The notes under the pieces were generated by a model, which ran no database searches, had not been told where the DNA came from, and was given only the letters and a program-made list of their open reading frames with translations. DNA of 64,000 nucleotides, taken from contig CM077665.1 of NCBI GenBank assembly GCA_039707655.1, forward strand, positions 138,217,148-138,281,147, given 5' to 3'. This DNA comes from Elymus sibiricus (Eukaryota; Streptophyta; Magnoliopsida; Poales; Poaceae). The translations under genes were made by a program, and so were the position numbers. Of the stretch, positions 1 to 9,739 are shown piece after piece (the stretch's first letter is position 1; every line of letters starts with the position of its first letter).

Positions 1-251
1 TGTCTATATAAACCAGGAGGCTTAGTTCGTAGAGGGACAAGTCAATTAATCTAGGGTTTGGCTCTTTTGATCTCGATATAGATCACTCTGTAACCATCCC
101 ATTCATCAATACAATCAAGTAGGACGTAGAGTTTTACCTCCTCACGAGGGCCCGAACCTAGGTAAACACCGTCTTCGTCCCTTGTTACCATCGATCCTAG
201 ATTCATAGTTCGGGACCCCCTACCCGAGATCCGCCGGTTTTGACACCGACA
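1..251. mobile_element. LTR end fragment (Gypsy-like)
   Basis: A TATA-like tract (tctatataaa, near 3) is followed by leader-like sequence and a terminus ending in CA (ccgaca, 251). The tail with 'gggcccgaacc' and 'gttcgggaccccctacccgag' style phrases resembles the 3' part of Triticeae Gypsy LTRs. After 251 the sequence changes to a minus-strand coding remnant, with no primer-binding site. This is therefore either a 3' LTR in plus orientation, whose body lies left of the window, or a solo LTR. Only the right end can be judged. Confidence 0.55.
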
Positions 252-735
252 ACTGCCATAATGGCAAAGACAGATCCTGTGAATAATTGCTCCACATAGG
301 TAAATATTGCCTCCAACTTCACAATGGGCAACATCACCAGGCTTTGTTCTTTTCGTCCTACAGACAAAAAACAAGTGAGGCAATGAGTCACCATATCATC
401 ATAACTCGAAAATGCAAACAACGGAGTTCTGAATACATACCAAAGATGGCAGTCAACATCTCGTTTATTTGCTTCACGATAGTAAGATGCTCTTCCTTCA
501 TAGTCCCAAGCTGCTCCTCAGCCTTTTCATCATGCTTTATAAGGGCGGCCTTTTCTTCTTCAAATGACTTCTTGGCTTGATCAAGAAGATCATTCGCGTG
601 ACGAGCAGAGCTTTCAATATGAGACGCCTTGAGTTCAGATTCAGTTTTTAGCTTCATCTCCTCTTTGAGACGTTTCTGCAGTTTTACAGCAACAAATTCA
701 GCATCTTCTAAAAATCCCTGACAAGCATGCAAACA
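252..735 (-). pseudogene. Coiled-coil ORF remnant of a retrotransposon-associated gene
   Basis: Two minus-strand open pieces look like exons. The piece at about 388-732 is rich in K/E/A/L heptads and would form a coiled coil; it starts after a plausible acceptor (cttgtcag) and ends at a plausible donor (ttggtatgta). The piece at about 245-345 continues with a hydrophobic/acidic stretch. This resembles the helical C-terminal part of 'putative gypsy-type transposon domain' proteins carried by some grass Gypsy elements. That is an inference from composition; no catalytic motif is visible. The downstream part is cut by the LTR end at 251. Confidence 0.35.
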
Positions 736-1289
736 TTATCAATAGCTATTTCTATAAAGTCTCAAGCCGCCCTACAGATGGCGACTCGACACTTGGGGGC
801 TAATGTGCCAATTTCTCAATCACACACCAACAAGACCCGACTATTTCACAGAAATAGGCCGGCCGACTATGATGGCTATTTTCACCACATAACACATAGA
901 AAGTTTGCACATGATATATAACATAGTAGAATTGTAATAGCAGGTCTAGTTAACAAACAATCTTACTCTTGGTCAGCCGATTGAGTGAGATTAATGAATT
1001 ACTTTCCCTCGATATAAACAAGAAAAATCAAAGGAACCAACTGGAGCATTTCATGGAAATTTACTTATTAAACTACTGTAGTTGCTTAACTAACTAGCAG
1101 ATCTCACAAATTCTACACTGATAGTGCTCACACGATGAGAGAAGAAAAACAAAATAGCCAGCAATGCTAGTATATCATTGGATGTAGCTTGCGAGTATCA
1201 GGAAACGAAGTGGCCACGTTTTCTGCATCAAGTTCAGTTCAAGAAAATTTGAGCCCATGGAGAACTATGCTAGAGCAGAGCAACAATCA
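736..1289. other. No recognisable gene
   Basis: AT-rich sequence with scattered stops in all frames. I see no TIRs, tandem repeats or conserved motif. It probably belongs to the decayed retroelements on either side. Confidence 0.4.
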
Positions 1290-1650
1290 CTTGGAAAGAA
1301 AAGAAATCATCAAGCCACTGAGTGTGAACAGATAAAGCCTCATGATAAGAGTGAAGAGTCTCCTCATATGTCAAAACCTTCTCATCATAAGCAAGAACGA
1401 CAACCTCGTTAGCACGCTTAGCCTCATCCTTAGCGGACTAATTAGCATCGACCGGAAGAACTAGTGGTGTTGGTGGAGTAGGAGCCACGGGAGGAACCGG
1501 ACGCGGCGAAGAGGGGACCTTGCCAGAAAGAACGCCCCAAAGATGAATGTCACTCATATAAATGTGCATGAATCCAATAAACTCGATGTAGTGAGTACCA
1601 TCAAAGACCATCGGACAACGAGGAACTGTAACATAACCGAAGAATGCAGA
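1290..1650 (-). pseudogene. Copia gag fragment
   Basis: Reading the minus strand from about 1650 leftward gives a gag-like stretch. It contains a pattern of the type YVTVPRCPMVFDGTHY, then MSDIHLWGVL, a proline-rich linker (SSPRPVPPVAPTPPTP), and a helical part (YDEKVLTYEETLHSYHEAL) ending at HTQWLDD. This order matches the N-terminal half of gag in several wheat/barley Ty1-copia families. An in-frame TAG interrupts it after the proline-rich linker, and similarity is lost left of 1290. A degenerate relic. Confidence 0.6.
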
Positions 1651-2155
1651 TATTGTAACTGTTTTCTAACTTTTTTTACTCAACAGGCAGGCACTGACTT
1701 GCCGCTAACAGAGGATCCTGGTGGCGCCCCAGGAACCAAAACAGAATGTGGCCAGACAGCGAAGGCAGAAACCGGTGACTGGCAGCAGTAATCGAGGTCG
1801 ACAGTGGAGATCAGTGGCTGGCAACTCGAGATCGGATCAAGAGGAGGACAACTCGATCCTATGTTCGATCCAGACTCTAAAGGTAGGTTTTAATTTCTTT
1901 TGATCCAGAGGCACCGTTCGATGCGAGGTACTGACCAGGAGCGGGCGAGACAGGGAAAGGACCCGGCGGGCGGGACGGGGGAAGGAACCGGCCTGGCATT
2001 GACCTGCAGCCGGTGGCTAAGAGAGATAGAGAGAGAGACAGACAGAGAGAGAGAGAAAGAGAGAACAACAGCGGCCATAGAGGATGGCGGCGACGCGGGG
2101 TGGATCAACAACATGAGTTGCAGCGTGCAAAATAAATGACCTAGCTGTAATACCA
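1651..2155 (-). mobile_element. Copia 5' leader (minus strand) with GA microsatellite
   Basis: Between the gag relic and a putative primer-binding site. At 2144-2155 the minus strand reads TGGTATTACAGC, close to the TGGTATCAGAGC of Copia elements primed by initiator Met-tRNA. A (GA)n tract at about 2024-2063 interrupts the leader. Probably the 5' untranslated part of the same element as the gag fragment at 1290-1650. Confidence 0.4.
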
Positions 2156-2633
2156 TGTTCTGGAAACAAATTTTATACCGTGAGGGCCAATGTGCAATCT
2201 ATAGCTACCTCAGAGTGCACCAGTTTCTGCTGAGATAAAATGAAAGATGAAATTCATCGCCCAGACATATCATCAATTGTATTAGCTTGAAACTTTGTAT
2301 ATATAAACAACAATGTGTAATGTTACATCATTCTCATCTGTTGACTCCCAATTATAGATTCTATACTTCTATCACAGCCTGGCATGGAAGAAAATTGAAA
2401 TGGGTTGTGCAAAAGAATGATTACTTCTGACCGTGTCCTGTTTTTGTGGACCGGTAAAGCAAAAAATGCCTGGTCTTACGGGGAGAGGATGATGGGATAA
2501 TTAGCAACAAGGAAGCATATGTAAGTTTGCCTGATAGTACGTAAATGTCGCGCGTGGTCTAATTTGGATCATATATGCATTCCTCGGATAAAAATGTGCA
2601 CCATTTTAAATGTGTTGCGGCCCTCCGGAGCGT
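2156..2633 (-). mobile_element. Candidate Copia LTR (minus orientation), outer end unclear
   Basis: Immediately right of the primer-binding-site-like sequence the plus strand begins TGTTCTGG (2156), so on the minus strand the LTR would end in ..AACA as expected. A TATA-like 'tatatataaac' lies near 2298-2310. The other LTR end was not located. No gene is visible here. Confidence 0.35.
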
Positions 2634-2636
2634 TTA

Positions 2637-4354
2637 GAGCAACTCCAACCGGCCGACCCATTTCATCCACCCATGTCCCTTTGGGTCGAAGCGAACAAAA
2701 ACATCGGTCCAACGCGGCGACCCAAACCCAAATTTTGTTCGTTGGACGTCTACGCCGACGCATTTCAGGCCCAAATTTGGACCACGTTTGCATCGGTGCG
2801 GGGACGAGACGGATGCCACGCGCGCCCCCTCGGTGTCCGCCGCGTCCCCACACGTCAGCCGGCCAACCGCACCATGCAATATTATTTATTGCAGCCACCT
2901 ACCGCGGGCCCACGCGTCAGTGAGTGGAAGCTACAGGAGGCCGTCCTTTTATAATCCACGCGTTCGGGGGGACTCATCCACTTCTGTTTCCACTCCCGTC
3001 CACATCCAGCCCCGCGTGCTCCTCAACGAGCGCCACGGGCTTCTTCAGCAGCAGCGGAAAGGGAAAGATGACCGCCGGCGCACGATCCTCCCGCGCACCT
3101 CCTCCGCCGCCGGTGCCTACACGACCCGTGCGGGAGCGGCTGCACATCCTGGTCCACCAGACGTGATGGCAATGGCAGTACCGGTAGCCCCTCCTGTACC
3201 CGAACATGACGCTACCACACGACTGGCGCCTGGATCCACAACGAATCCTTGTGCCGGCGGTGCCGCGGTCGCGGCGGGCGCACGCCGAGGAGGTCCGCCA
3301 GCGCCGGGAGCTCTTGATACCGGAGCAGCGCCGGATGCCAGCGTATGCGTCGACTCTCCCGAATGGGAGGTTTGGTTTGCCCTCGAGCACGAGGAGCAAC
3401 GCCAGCGCTGCGTGCAGGCCTACCACACCAACCCCTCGCTGCCCCCCATCATCAAGCCTGAGGAGGAGGAGGAGGAGTTCGCCTACCAAGCGGCGTTGGC
3501 GGAGGCCATGCAGGTCTCCTCCGACGAGCAAGCCCGTGCCCGCCGCAAGAAGGAGGAGGAGGAAGCCTCATACCAAGCGCGGCTGGCAGAGGCCCTTGCC
3601 ATGTCGGCCGCCGGGGACTACGTCATCCCTCCTCGTCGCCGAGGCTCCCCACGCTGAAGGCCGAGCCGCATCCGCCGCCGCCCCCCAGTCGACAGAGGAG
3701 AAGTACGCTTCGGAGGGCGGCCTACGCGAGTGGGTCAGTTTGCCCCCTGTTTGGCTCGGGGCTACGCCGGCGTACCTCGAGCACTTCAGGCAGCGCCACC
3801 TAGCGGCCGAGCGGGCAGAGACTGAGCGCCTCATGCAGGTGGAACGCGAGGAGGAGGAACGCCGTGCCCGCTGGGCACGGGAGGAGGAGGCGTGCCGGGA
3901 GGAGGAGAAGGAGCGTCGTGCCCGCGGTGAAGGAGGCCGGCCGGCAGCGAGCGGTAGGGCGCGGCCCATGCCTGGGAGGCGGCGTTTCCCTGGGCAGGGC
4001 AGGCGCCGGAGCTGGTGGACCTCACCGGTCCTGGCTGCAACGACGAGGACGTCTAGGGCGGCACGGGGACGTTTAGGGCAGCGTGTGAGGCACGTAGTTT
4101 TTATATTTATGTTTAATTAATGTAAATGTGGAATTTGGCGGGCGGTTGACCACCATTTTAATGTTTACTTAATATTAAGTTTGAACTTGGCTCTTTTTTT
4201 TACGTGTCGCGCGCAAAAGAATGGGACGGGACAGCGTTGGGTGCATGCGCCGACCCAAATCAAAAAACGGACACGGGCGTCCGCTCGGCCTACCCAAACG
4301 AACAAAAAACGGACAAAGCAGACGTTTGTTTGGATCGGCCCGTTAGAGTTCGTC
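2637..4354. mobile_element. PIF/Harbinger-type non-autonomous element
   Basis: The element is 1718 bp. The left end begins gagcaactccaaccggccga and the right end, reverse-complemented, begins gacgaactctaacgggccga, a near-perfect terminal inverted repeat. Both ends are flanked by TTA (2634-2636 and 4355-4357), the 3-bp TSD typical of PIF/Harbinger. Phrases such as 'gggtcgaagcgaacaaaaac' at the left and their inverted counterparts ('cccaaacgaacaaaaaacgg') near the right extend the TIR similarity further inward. No DDE transposase is present. It carries one decayed host-like gene (3069-4056). Confidence 0.88.
3069..4056 (+). pseudogene. Frameshifted acidic coiled-coil protein with UIM-like motifs
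   Basis: A plausible ATG at 3069 begins a short proline-rich N-terminus. The reading frame then moves between phases several times: (i) a segment with LPHDWRLDPQRI and a basic stretch; (ii) from about 3350, SPEWEVWFALEHEEQRQR and two repeated segments (EEEFAYQAALAEAMQVSS; EEEASYQARLAEALAMSA) resembling ubiquitin-interacting motifs; (iii) LPPVWLGATPAYLEHFRQRH followed by a long charged E/R coiled coil; (iv) a tail APELVDLTGPG ending at TAG 4054-4056. I recognise this domain order from uncharacterised proteins common in wheat-group genomes. At least three frame changes make it a pseudogene unless there are sequencing errors. The UIM assignment is inference. Confidence 0.6.
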
Positions 4355-4486
4355 TTACAGCAGGAACTCCCCATCGCAATTTTAAGGCAGGTAAGGCAGT
4401 GTCGCCACATTCCTCATGTCGAGAAGCCGAGGGAGGCGGCAAAGCATAGAAAGTCGTTTTGAGCGTTAACGTTACCTACCGGTAAC

Positions 4487-4793
4487 TACACCTGGCCAAA
4501 ACTCGGGCCGGGCCTCGAGTCGGCCCTAAAAAAGCCCACGGTACAAAATATAGGCCCATGCCCGGCCTGACCCGACCATCGGGCCTAGTTTTTGGGCCCA
4601 AGCTCGGCCCAGCCTGACAGGCCCGACCCGACATAGGCATAAAAACGGGTTTCCGCAGGCCCGAGCACGGCCCGGCCCAACCTTCGGGGTTGATTCTCAG
4701 GCCCGGGCCCGGCCCGCAGGCAAGCCCAGGCCCGACCCGGTCTGGGAATTTCGGGTTGGGCTGGCCGGGCCGAGTTTTCCATGGCCAGGTCTA
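4487..4793. mobile_element. hAT-type MITE
   Basis: The element is 307 bp with imperfect TIRs: left TACACCTGGCCA, right (reverse complement) TAGACCTGGCCA, followed on both sides by aaaactcggg/ccgg-like sequence. A perfect 8-bp target duplication CCGGTAAC flanks it (4479-4486 and 4794-4801), as expected for hAT transposition. The inside is very GC-rich, built of repeated gcccggcc/gggcccg words, and has no coding capacity. Confidence 0.88.
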
Positions 4794-4801
4794 CCGGTAA
4801 C

Positions 4802-5877
4802 ACATCCACCGTTTATGTGTATGTTAAGATTTGTGCAGCCATTAACTGTTTATTCTTACTTTTCTACTATACAAAAGTTATACCTCACTAAATAGATCTA
4901 GTGGATCCCATCTATGTACACAAAGTACTACGTTCTCTCACTCTAATAGGACCCATGTATGTTCTGAACTGTGAAATGTAGGTTCTGAATTGTGAAGTAG
5001 TAACCACAGGAAGTGAAATTATAATGTGTCAATGTGAAATTGGTTATTTAAAAATGTGAAACAAATATATATTTTTTAAAGTGAAATAGGTTATTTGAGA
5101 AATGTGCATTTGAAATAGATGTTTATTTTGTAAAACACGAATGCAAAGTAAAATGTAGGTTGTGAATTGTGAAATAGTAACTACATGAAGTGAAATTGTA
5201 ATTTACCATTGTGAAACTAATTATTTCGAAATATGAAATATACGTTCAATTTAAATGTTTTTAAAAAATATTCAAAATTGGTCACGTTTTAATGGTTATG
5301 GAACAAGGAGTTCAAATATATAAAAAGTTTCAAAAACGGATATATGAGTTAAAAGATATGGACGATTTAAATTAGTCAAATTGAAATAAAATGTTGAATT
5401 TATTGCATGGGAGAAGACAGCGATTGGGTCTGTCGCATTGCTGCTAGTTGTGCATGTAAAGTACATTAGTGATGGAGTAGCTGCTGAAATACCAATATTT
5501 TATGAACTGGGGAATTTTTTTGGTACATTGCATGGGTAAATATGCGATGCAAAGTGTCGCTAGCTGACTGGCTAGGCAGGTGCAGGTAGGTACCGACATC
5601 GCCCAATTTTTCACTTTAGGTTGCATGTGCCTGACTTCCACGGAGGCGATAGCGCGGACAAGGGGGGCTAGGCTTGGGGGGGCTAGGCTTGTTCCCTGTC
5701 ATCAACTCTGGTATTGACACGGAGGTATGCCATTCTTCCCTGAAAGCTTTGCTGTCGGTGAACCATCGAGTCTTGCACGCATTGTCCGAAGTGCTGTACG
5801 ACCCGGTGAATAGAGAACCAGACCCCTCAGGCTAGCGTGCACCTGGTAACATGTACATGGCGCACTTGTGCTGGTTA
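4802..5877. other. AT-rich spacer, no gene; internal diverged direct repeat
   Basis: No supported gene. Two diverged copies of a motif built around 'gaattgtgaaatagtaac..aagtgaaatt' occur at about 4975-5050 and 5155-5235. The rest is unremarkable AT-rich sequence, becoming mixed near 5640-5870. A Harbinger element starts at 5878. Confidence 0.4.
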
Positions 5878-5977
5878 GGGTGTGTTTGGAAGCCGCTCCA
5901 GTCGGGTCTGGCTAGCTCAAGCCTGGCTCACATGAAGCTGACTGAGCAAATGCATCTTCTAAACCAACACCTGCAAC

Positions 5978-6702
5978 TCAACCTGGCAATCGGGTCGGGT
6001 TTGCTCGGGTCGACATTCCTAGACCCATGCCCGATAACCTTATCGGGTCAAGTACTTGCCCACGACCCTATCCATGGGTCTTGAATCATACCCACGCCCA
6101 TGCCCATCGGGTAACCCGACCCTAATGGGCGCCCATCGGGTTAGGTATAATTTTTTTATATTAATTAAATCATGCTTCCTACAGGGCACAGTCACTTACA
6201 AATGAATGAATGAAGTCGTCGATGCCTCTTATATAGGCAGAGCTCCACCTCCTTGTTTGCTCGCTGGGCGAGGTGGTACTAAAGCAGCTAGCAAGCTGCG
6301 TGTTTTGCTTGTTGTCCGTGCATGCAAAGCAGCACACATGCTGCAGGGGCTGGTTTTATGCCCAACAGACCTGCTTGTTGCTCCGTTGAGGCTACTTATT
6401 CTAAGTGTCCAGTCATTCATGGTTCAATTTTTCCTCCAGCAAGTATAACAAAGCAATGTGGATCCATCATGTTCTAAGCAAATCTTCACAAAAATGCCCA
6501 CATGTCACGTAAGATAAAACATTTATATAATCGGGTAACCCATTGGGTGCCCCATGGGCAGGACCTTGTGCCCATACCCTACCCACGACTAATCGTGTCA
6601 CCCATCGGGCTTACCCATGGGTCAAGTTGGCGACACATACCCTACCCATTAGGGTCGGGTGTCCATGGGCGACGCTGCCCATGGGTCGAATTGCTGGGTT
6701 GA
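5978..6702. mobile_element. hAT-type non-autonomous element nested in the Harbinger element
   Basis: The element is 725 bp. Left end TCAACCTGGCAAT, right end (reverse complement) TCAACCCAGCAAT. A perfect 8-bp TSD CCTGCAAC lies at 5970-5977 and 6703-6710. Both subterminal regions are packed with 'cccatgggt', 'gggtcggg' and 'acccatcgggt' words, which are mutually inverted. The middle (about 6190-6480) is unrelated single-copy-like sequence without a convincing ORF. It sits 100 bp inside the left end of the Harbinger element and is therefore younger than it. Confidence 0.88.
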
Positions 6703-6943
6703 CCTGCAACATGTTCGGTCGCCCGCATCTAGTTCTCACGCATTAGGGGATAGTTTAGCGAATTGTCTTTGGTTGCCTGCATTGTCTGAACTCACACATA
6801 AGCACGTTGTTGGGTCGCACACGGTGCAAGGTGTGCTAACCTTGTGCCCTATATGGTGAGGTTACCTTACACATGAGCACACCTACCACACCAATGCCAC
6901 CGCACTGCAATGGCGACGAACTGCACGATGATGATGAAGTTCT

Positions 6944-7162
6944 TTACCCGAAGGCATGGGCCGCCTTGCCAACTTCAGTGTTGCCAACTTCAACCTTGCG
7001 TGTGTGCTTTCGCACATAGTTGGTGTAAGCTTCTTCTGCCGCCTGCCTAGTTTTAAACCCTCTATGGTTGTTGTTGATGTACGATGCAACTTGTTCATTG
7101 CAAGCTTCCCATGAACTGTAAACCCCTGGTGCCCTCCCGACAAACACCGCATACCGTTTGTC
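6944..7162 (-). CDS. Caulimovirus-viroplasmin / RNase H1 N-terminal-like domain ORF
   Basis: The minus-strand reading frame opens after a good acceptor (cactgctag, intron boundary at 7163) and encodes DKRYAVFVGRAPGVYSSWEA, then CNEQV, a basic/aromatic stretch with GFKTRQAAEEAY, and ends at TAA (6944). The pattern (Y-A-V-x-x-G-R-x-P-G-x-Y-x-x-W-x-x-C-x-x-Q-V...F-K-T-x-x-x-A-E-x-A) is that of the small viroplasmin-like domain at the N-terminus of eukaryotic RNase H1, which binds RNA/DNA hybrids and dsRNA. No catalytic RNase H domain follows. It lies downstream of, and in the same orientation as, the Myb-like gene. It could be a terminal exon of that transcript or a separate gene; the upstream exon was not identified. 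Confidence 0.65.
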   Translation of the reverse strand, partial: DKRYAVFVGRAPGVYSSWEACNEQVASYINNNHRGFKTRQAAEEAYTNYVRKHTRKVEVGNTEVGKAAHAFG

Positions 7163-7216
7163 CTAGCAGTGCATAAGAGCAGCAGTTGAAGCAGCATGCA
7201 AAAGCACAATCAACAA

Positions 7217-7285
7217 GCAAGCAATGGAGCAATCAAGCAGCAAGCAATGGAGCAATCAAGCAACAAACAATGAAACAGAAGTAGT
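7217..7285. repeat. About 23-bp tandem repeat (3 copies)
   Basis: Direct repeats of the form caagcaatggagcaatcaag start at about 7217, 7240 and (diverged) 7263. They lie in the non-coding interval between the Myb-like and the viroplasmin-like ORFs. Confidence 0.7.
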
Positions 7286-7539
7286 AAGCATGCATGATCA
7301 TATGGCATAGCAAGTTCTAACCTAGCACTACTATGGTGTCATCCTACCACCACATCCAAAATAGGGTGTCATCCTACCACCGCAAGTTCACGATCATCAT
7401 GAGGGGTTAGTATATACCACCTCAACAAAAATATACAGACCATCAAACAGTTTTCAAGCCCTAGCTGCACAAAATATACGTCACCATCACCGTCGCCATC
7501 ACCATCCAGGATCATGCACGCGGTAACTAATAACAAGCT

Positions 7540-8650
7540 CTAGTAGTACTGCTTGCCCAACCAGCTTCTGAGCCAGAGTACCCTGTGGGCGTCTGCCATG
7601 GCAACAAACCCAACACCCTGGGCCTTGTTGTCCAGCACGTGGCTCAGAGCTACCATGAGAGCCTCATCGTTGAAGCCACCTTGCTCCATGACGGTGCTAT
7701 ACAGGTCAGGGTGGACGTCGAGGTTCTTGCTCTTCGTAATGACGGTTGCCACCTCCTTCACGGCCTCAGCCATGCTGGTGAAGACACTGATCTCCTTCGT
7801 CATCAGGCCACCCCTCTTCCTCTTCCTATCGACCACAGGGACAGGCTCAAATGGTTTCTCAGGGCCATCAAGGACTGCCTCTACGTCCAGGGTGCCTGGG
7901 AACTCCGGCCGCATGGGAGAATCGAGAGCCTCACAGGAGCCCATGGCATGCTTGCCGGTTGCTAGGCCGAAGGAGAAGATGTGCTACATCTGGTTGTAGT
8001 TCTGGATGGGTTTGTTAAGGAACTCGGCGGCCTTAGGGTGGTCCTAAGAAAGAAGCACAAGCGTTGTTAGTTGCGAGTAGGCAATGGTTGACAGTGTGAA
8101 AAACAAGGGACAGTGAGCTAACCGCGGCATGGCCGGTGTAGTGCTCTGCCTCCGGAATGATAGGGCAAGTGCTCTGATCCCATGAGGCGCCGCTAAGGTC
8201 TCTGAGTTTGGGCACTTGGATCCATCGAGCTCTCCACTTCGTCAGGTGGTTGTACACCTGGGTGGCGGTCACCTCCTGGCCATAAAACTCGAACACCTGC
8301 TTCGCAACGGTGTTCAAGTGCACCTCCTTGAAGCCCTTGTCAATCCTAACCCCACTAGAGATGACCTCACACATCTTGTTCAGCACGAACGTGCACATGA
8401 ACGGTTGCTACCTCATGTTGTTCCCCCTACCATCCTTCTTGGCCTTCAGTGCAGCGGCAACAACAGTGGTAGTTGGTTCAACGAGTACAACTGGCACAAA
8501 GATAGAAGCACCGGTTGATACCTCAAACACCTCTGAATCTGCATGCATGTGCTGATCGAGGAGGGGATGCGAGTCCTCGACATAGGAGGTCGCGAACTGA
8601 CTGTCAGACAGGATAAGGGCCTGACTAAGCTCTTGCGTCTGCATGGTCAT
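7540..8650 (-). pseudogene. Myb/SANT-like DNA-binding protein (PIF/Harbinger ORF1 type), two in-frame stops
   Basis: Minus-strand gene with exons 8650-8123 and 8043-7540, split by one small GT-AG intron (8122-8044); total 344 codons. The central domain has FVLNKMCEVISSGVRIDKGF, then KEVHLNTVAKQVFEF, VTATQVYNHLTKWRARW, KLRDLSGASWD, EHYTGHA, and after the intron DHPKAAEFLNKPIQNY. This is the Myb/SANT-like domain of plant PIF/Harbinger ORF1 proteins, which bind DNA and help the transposase enter the nucleus. The C-terminus has a nuclear-localisation-like RKRKRGG and ends in WLGKQYY. Two TAG codons break the frame (8408-8410 just before the domain; 7984-7986 after the intron). Everything else is in frame, so inactivation looks recent. 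Confidence 0.75.
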
Positions 8651-9552
8651 GTCCTACAATCATATCAAGGATTGACAATAAGCATAGCACACACAGTACC
8701 ACAACATCACAAGACGATCTATGAAAGGAGGAGCATACATGGCAACTAGCTATGAATCTATCACCAATAGCTACCACAACATCAGAACTAGCTATGAATC
8801 CATTGTGTTCATCATAAATAGCTACTCTAGCATGCTACAAATCCTACACAACTAGCTATGCATCCATAGTGTTCATCACTATCATGTTACTCTAGCTACA
8901 CAGATCCACCACACATAATTATCACAACATCAAAATCTACCATCTGCTCATAGATCGGCGCACGAATCAGCCCTACCACATGCTTGCACATCTAACCCTA
9001 CCATCACATCCTCTCAGATCTAGCAAGAACGAACACAGAGAAAGAGGTGATCGAACTCACAGAGGCCATGGCTGCAGCTCGGGGGGACGCAAGAAGGGTC
9101 GGAGAAGTTGAGGACAGGAGCCGCCGCCGCCGTCGACCGCCGACCGGTGAAGGAGCTCCACTTACCTGGTCGTTGGTGCCGATGCGCGTCGACGGGAAAG
9201 CTCGAAAGGGGGGAGAAGGGTGGCAGGGCTTTGGGCGGTGAGAGGATGGGGGCTAAATAGGGCGACGAAATCGACGGGAGATGAGCCGAAATCCTCCCGC
9301 CAATTTTTCAAAGACGCGCGCGAGCTCGCACCATCTCCCTGGTCGCAGGAGCTTAGCGCCGCGTTCCCCTCCCCTGCTTCGCACGAGCCTGGTTCGGGAG
9401 AAACTGTCGATCTGGACGTAGCTCTTGGGCCTGCCTCGGAGTGCTGTAAAGTTCGTGTCATGCAGGCCGAACAGTGTATACTGGGTAACCAAATGGCCCG
9501 ATCCCTTCCCGCATGGGCCTGATTGGGCCTTATGCGGGCAACCAAACGCGCC
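8651..9552. other. 5' region of the Harbinger ORF1 gene, no ORF
   Basis: Upstream (on the minus strand) of the Myb-like gene and inside the same element. It contains several diverged copies of 'aactagctatgaatcca..gtgttcatca' at about 8750-8880 and a GC-rich stretch at 9070-9240. It probably holds promoter and 5' UTR; no convincing coding exon. Confidence 0.4.
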
Positions 9553-9739
9553 CTTACGCTCGTCCCAACAACATCTTGCCTGCGTTTTGGACTAGCTTGG
9601 AGCAGCCGAGCTGGTCAACGTACGTACAAGCCCCAAGATCAGAGGCAGAAAAGGTTGCACTGGACTAGAAAACTCGAAACACGTAGCAGAGGCAGAAACA
9701 TGTCTCTGTCTCTGATCGTCCGTCAGCTCATCTTCTTTA

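Larger units (their letters stand above)
5878..9553 (-). mobile_element. PIF/Harbinger element carrying ORF1 (Myb-like) but no transposase
   Basis: The element is 3676 bp including a nested 725-bp hAT element. The left end is GGGTGTGTTTGG and the right end, reverse-complemented, is GGGCGCGTTTGG, continuing with gcc.. on both sides. TTA flanks both ends (5875-5877 and 9554-9556), matching the PIF/Harbinger hallmark. Transcription units run on the minus strand: a Myb/SANT-like gene (7540-8650) and a short viroplasmin/RNase H1-N-like ORF (6944-7162). I see no DDE nuclease ORF, so the element could move only with a transposase supplied from elsewhere. Confidence 0.87.

Noticed and set aside
7553..7999. 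Plus-strand ORFs over the Myb-like gene
   Set aside because: Antisense shadows of the minus-strand exon, which carries the recognisable domain.
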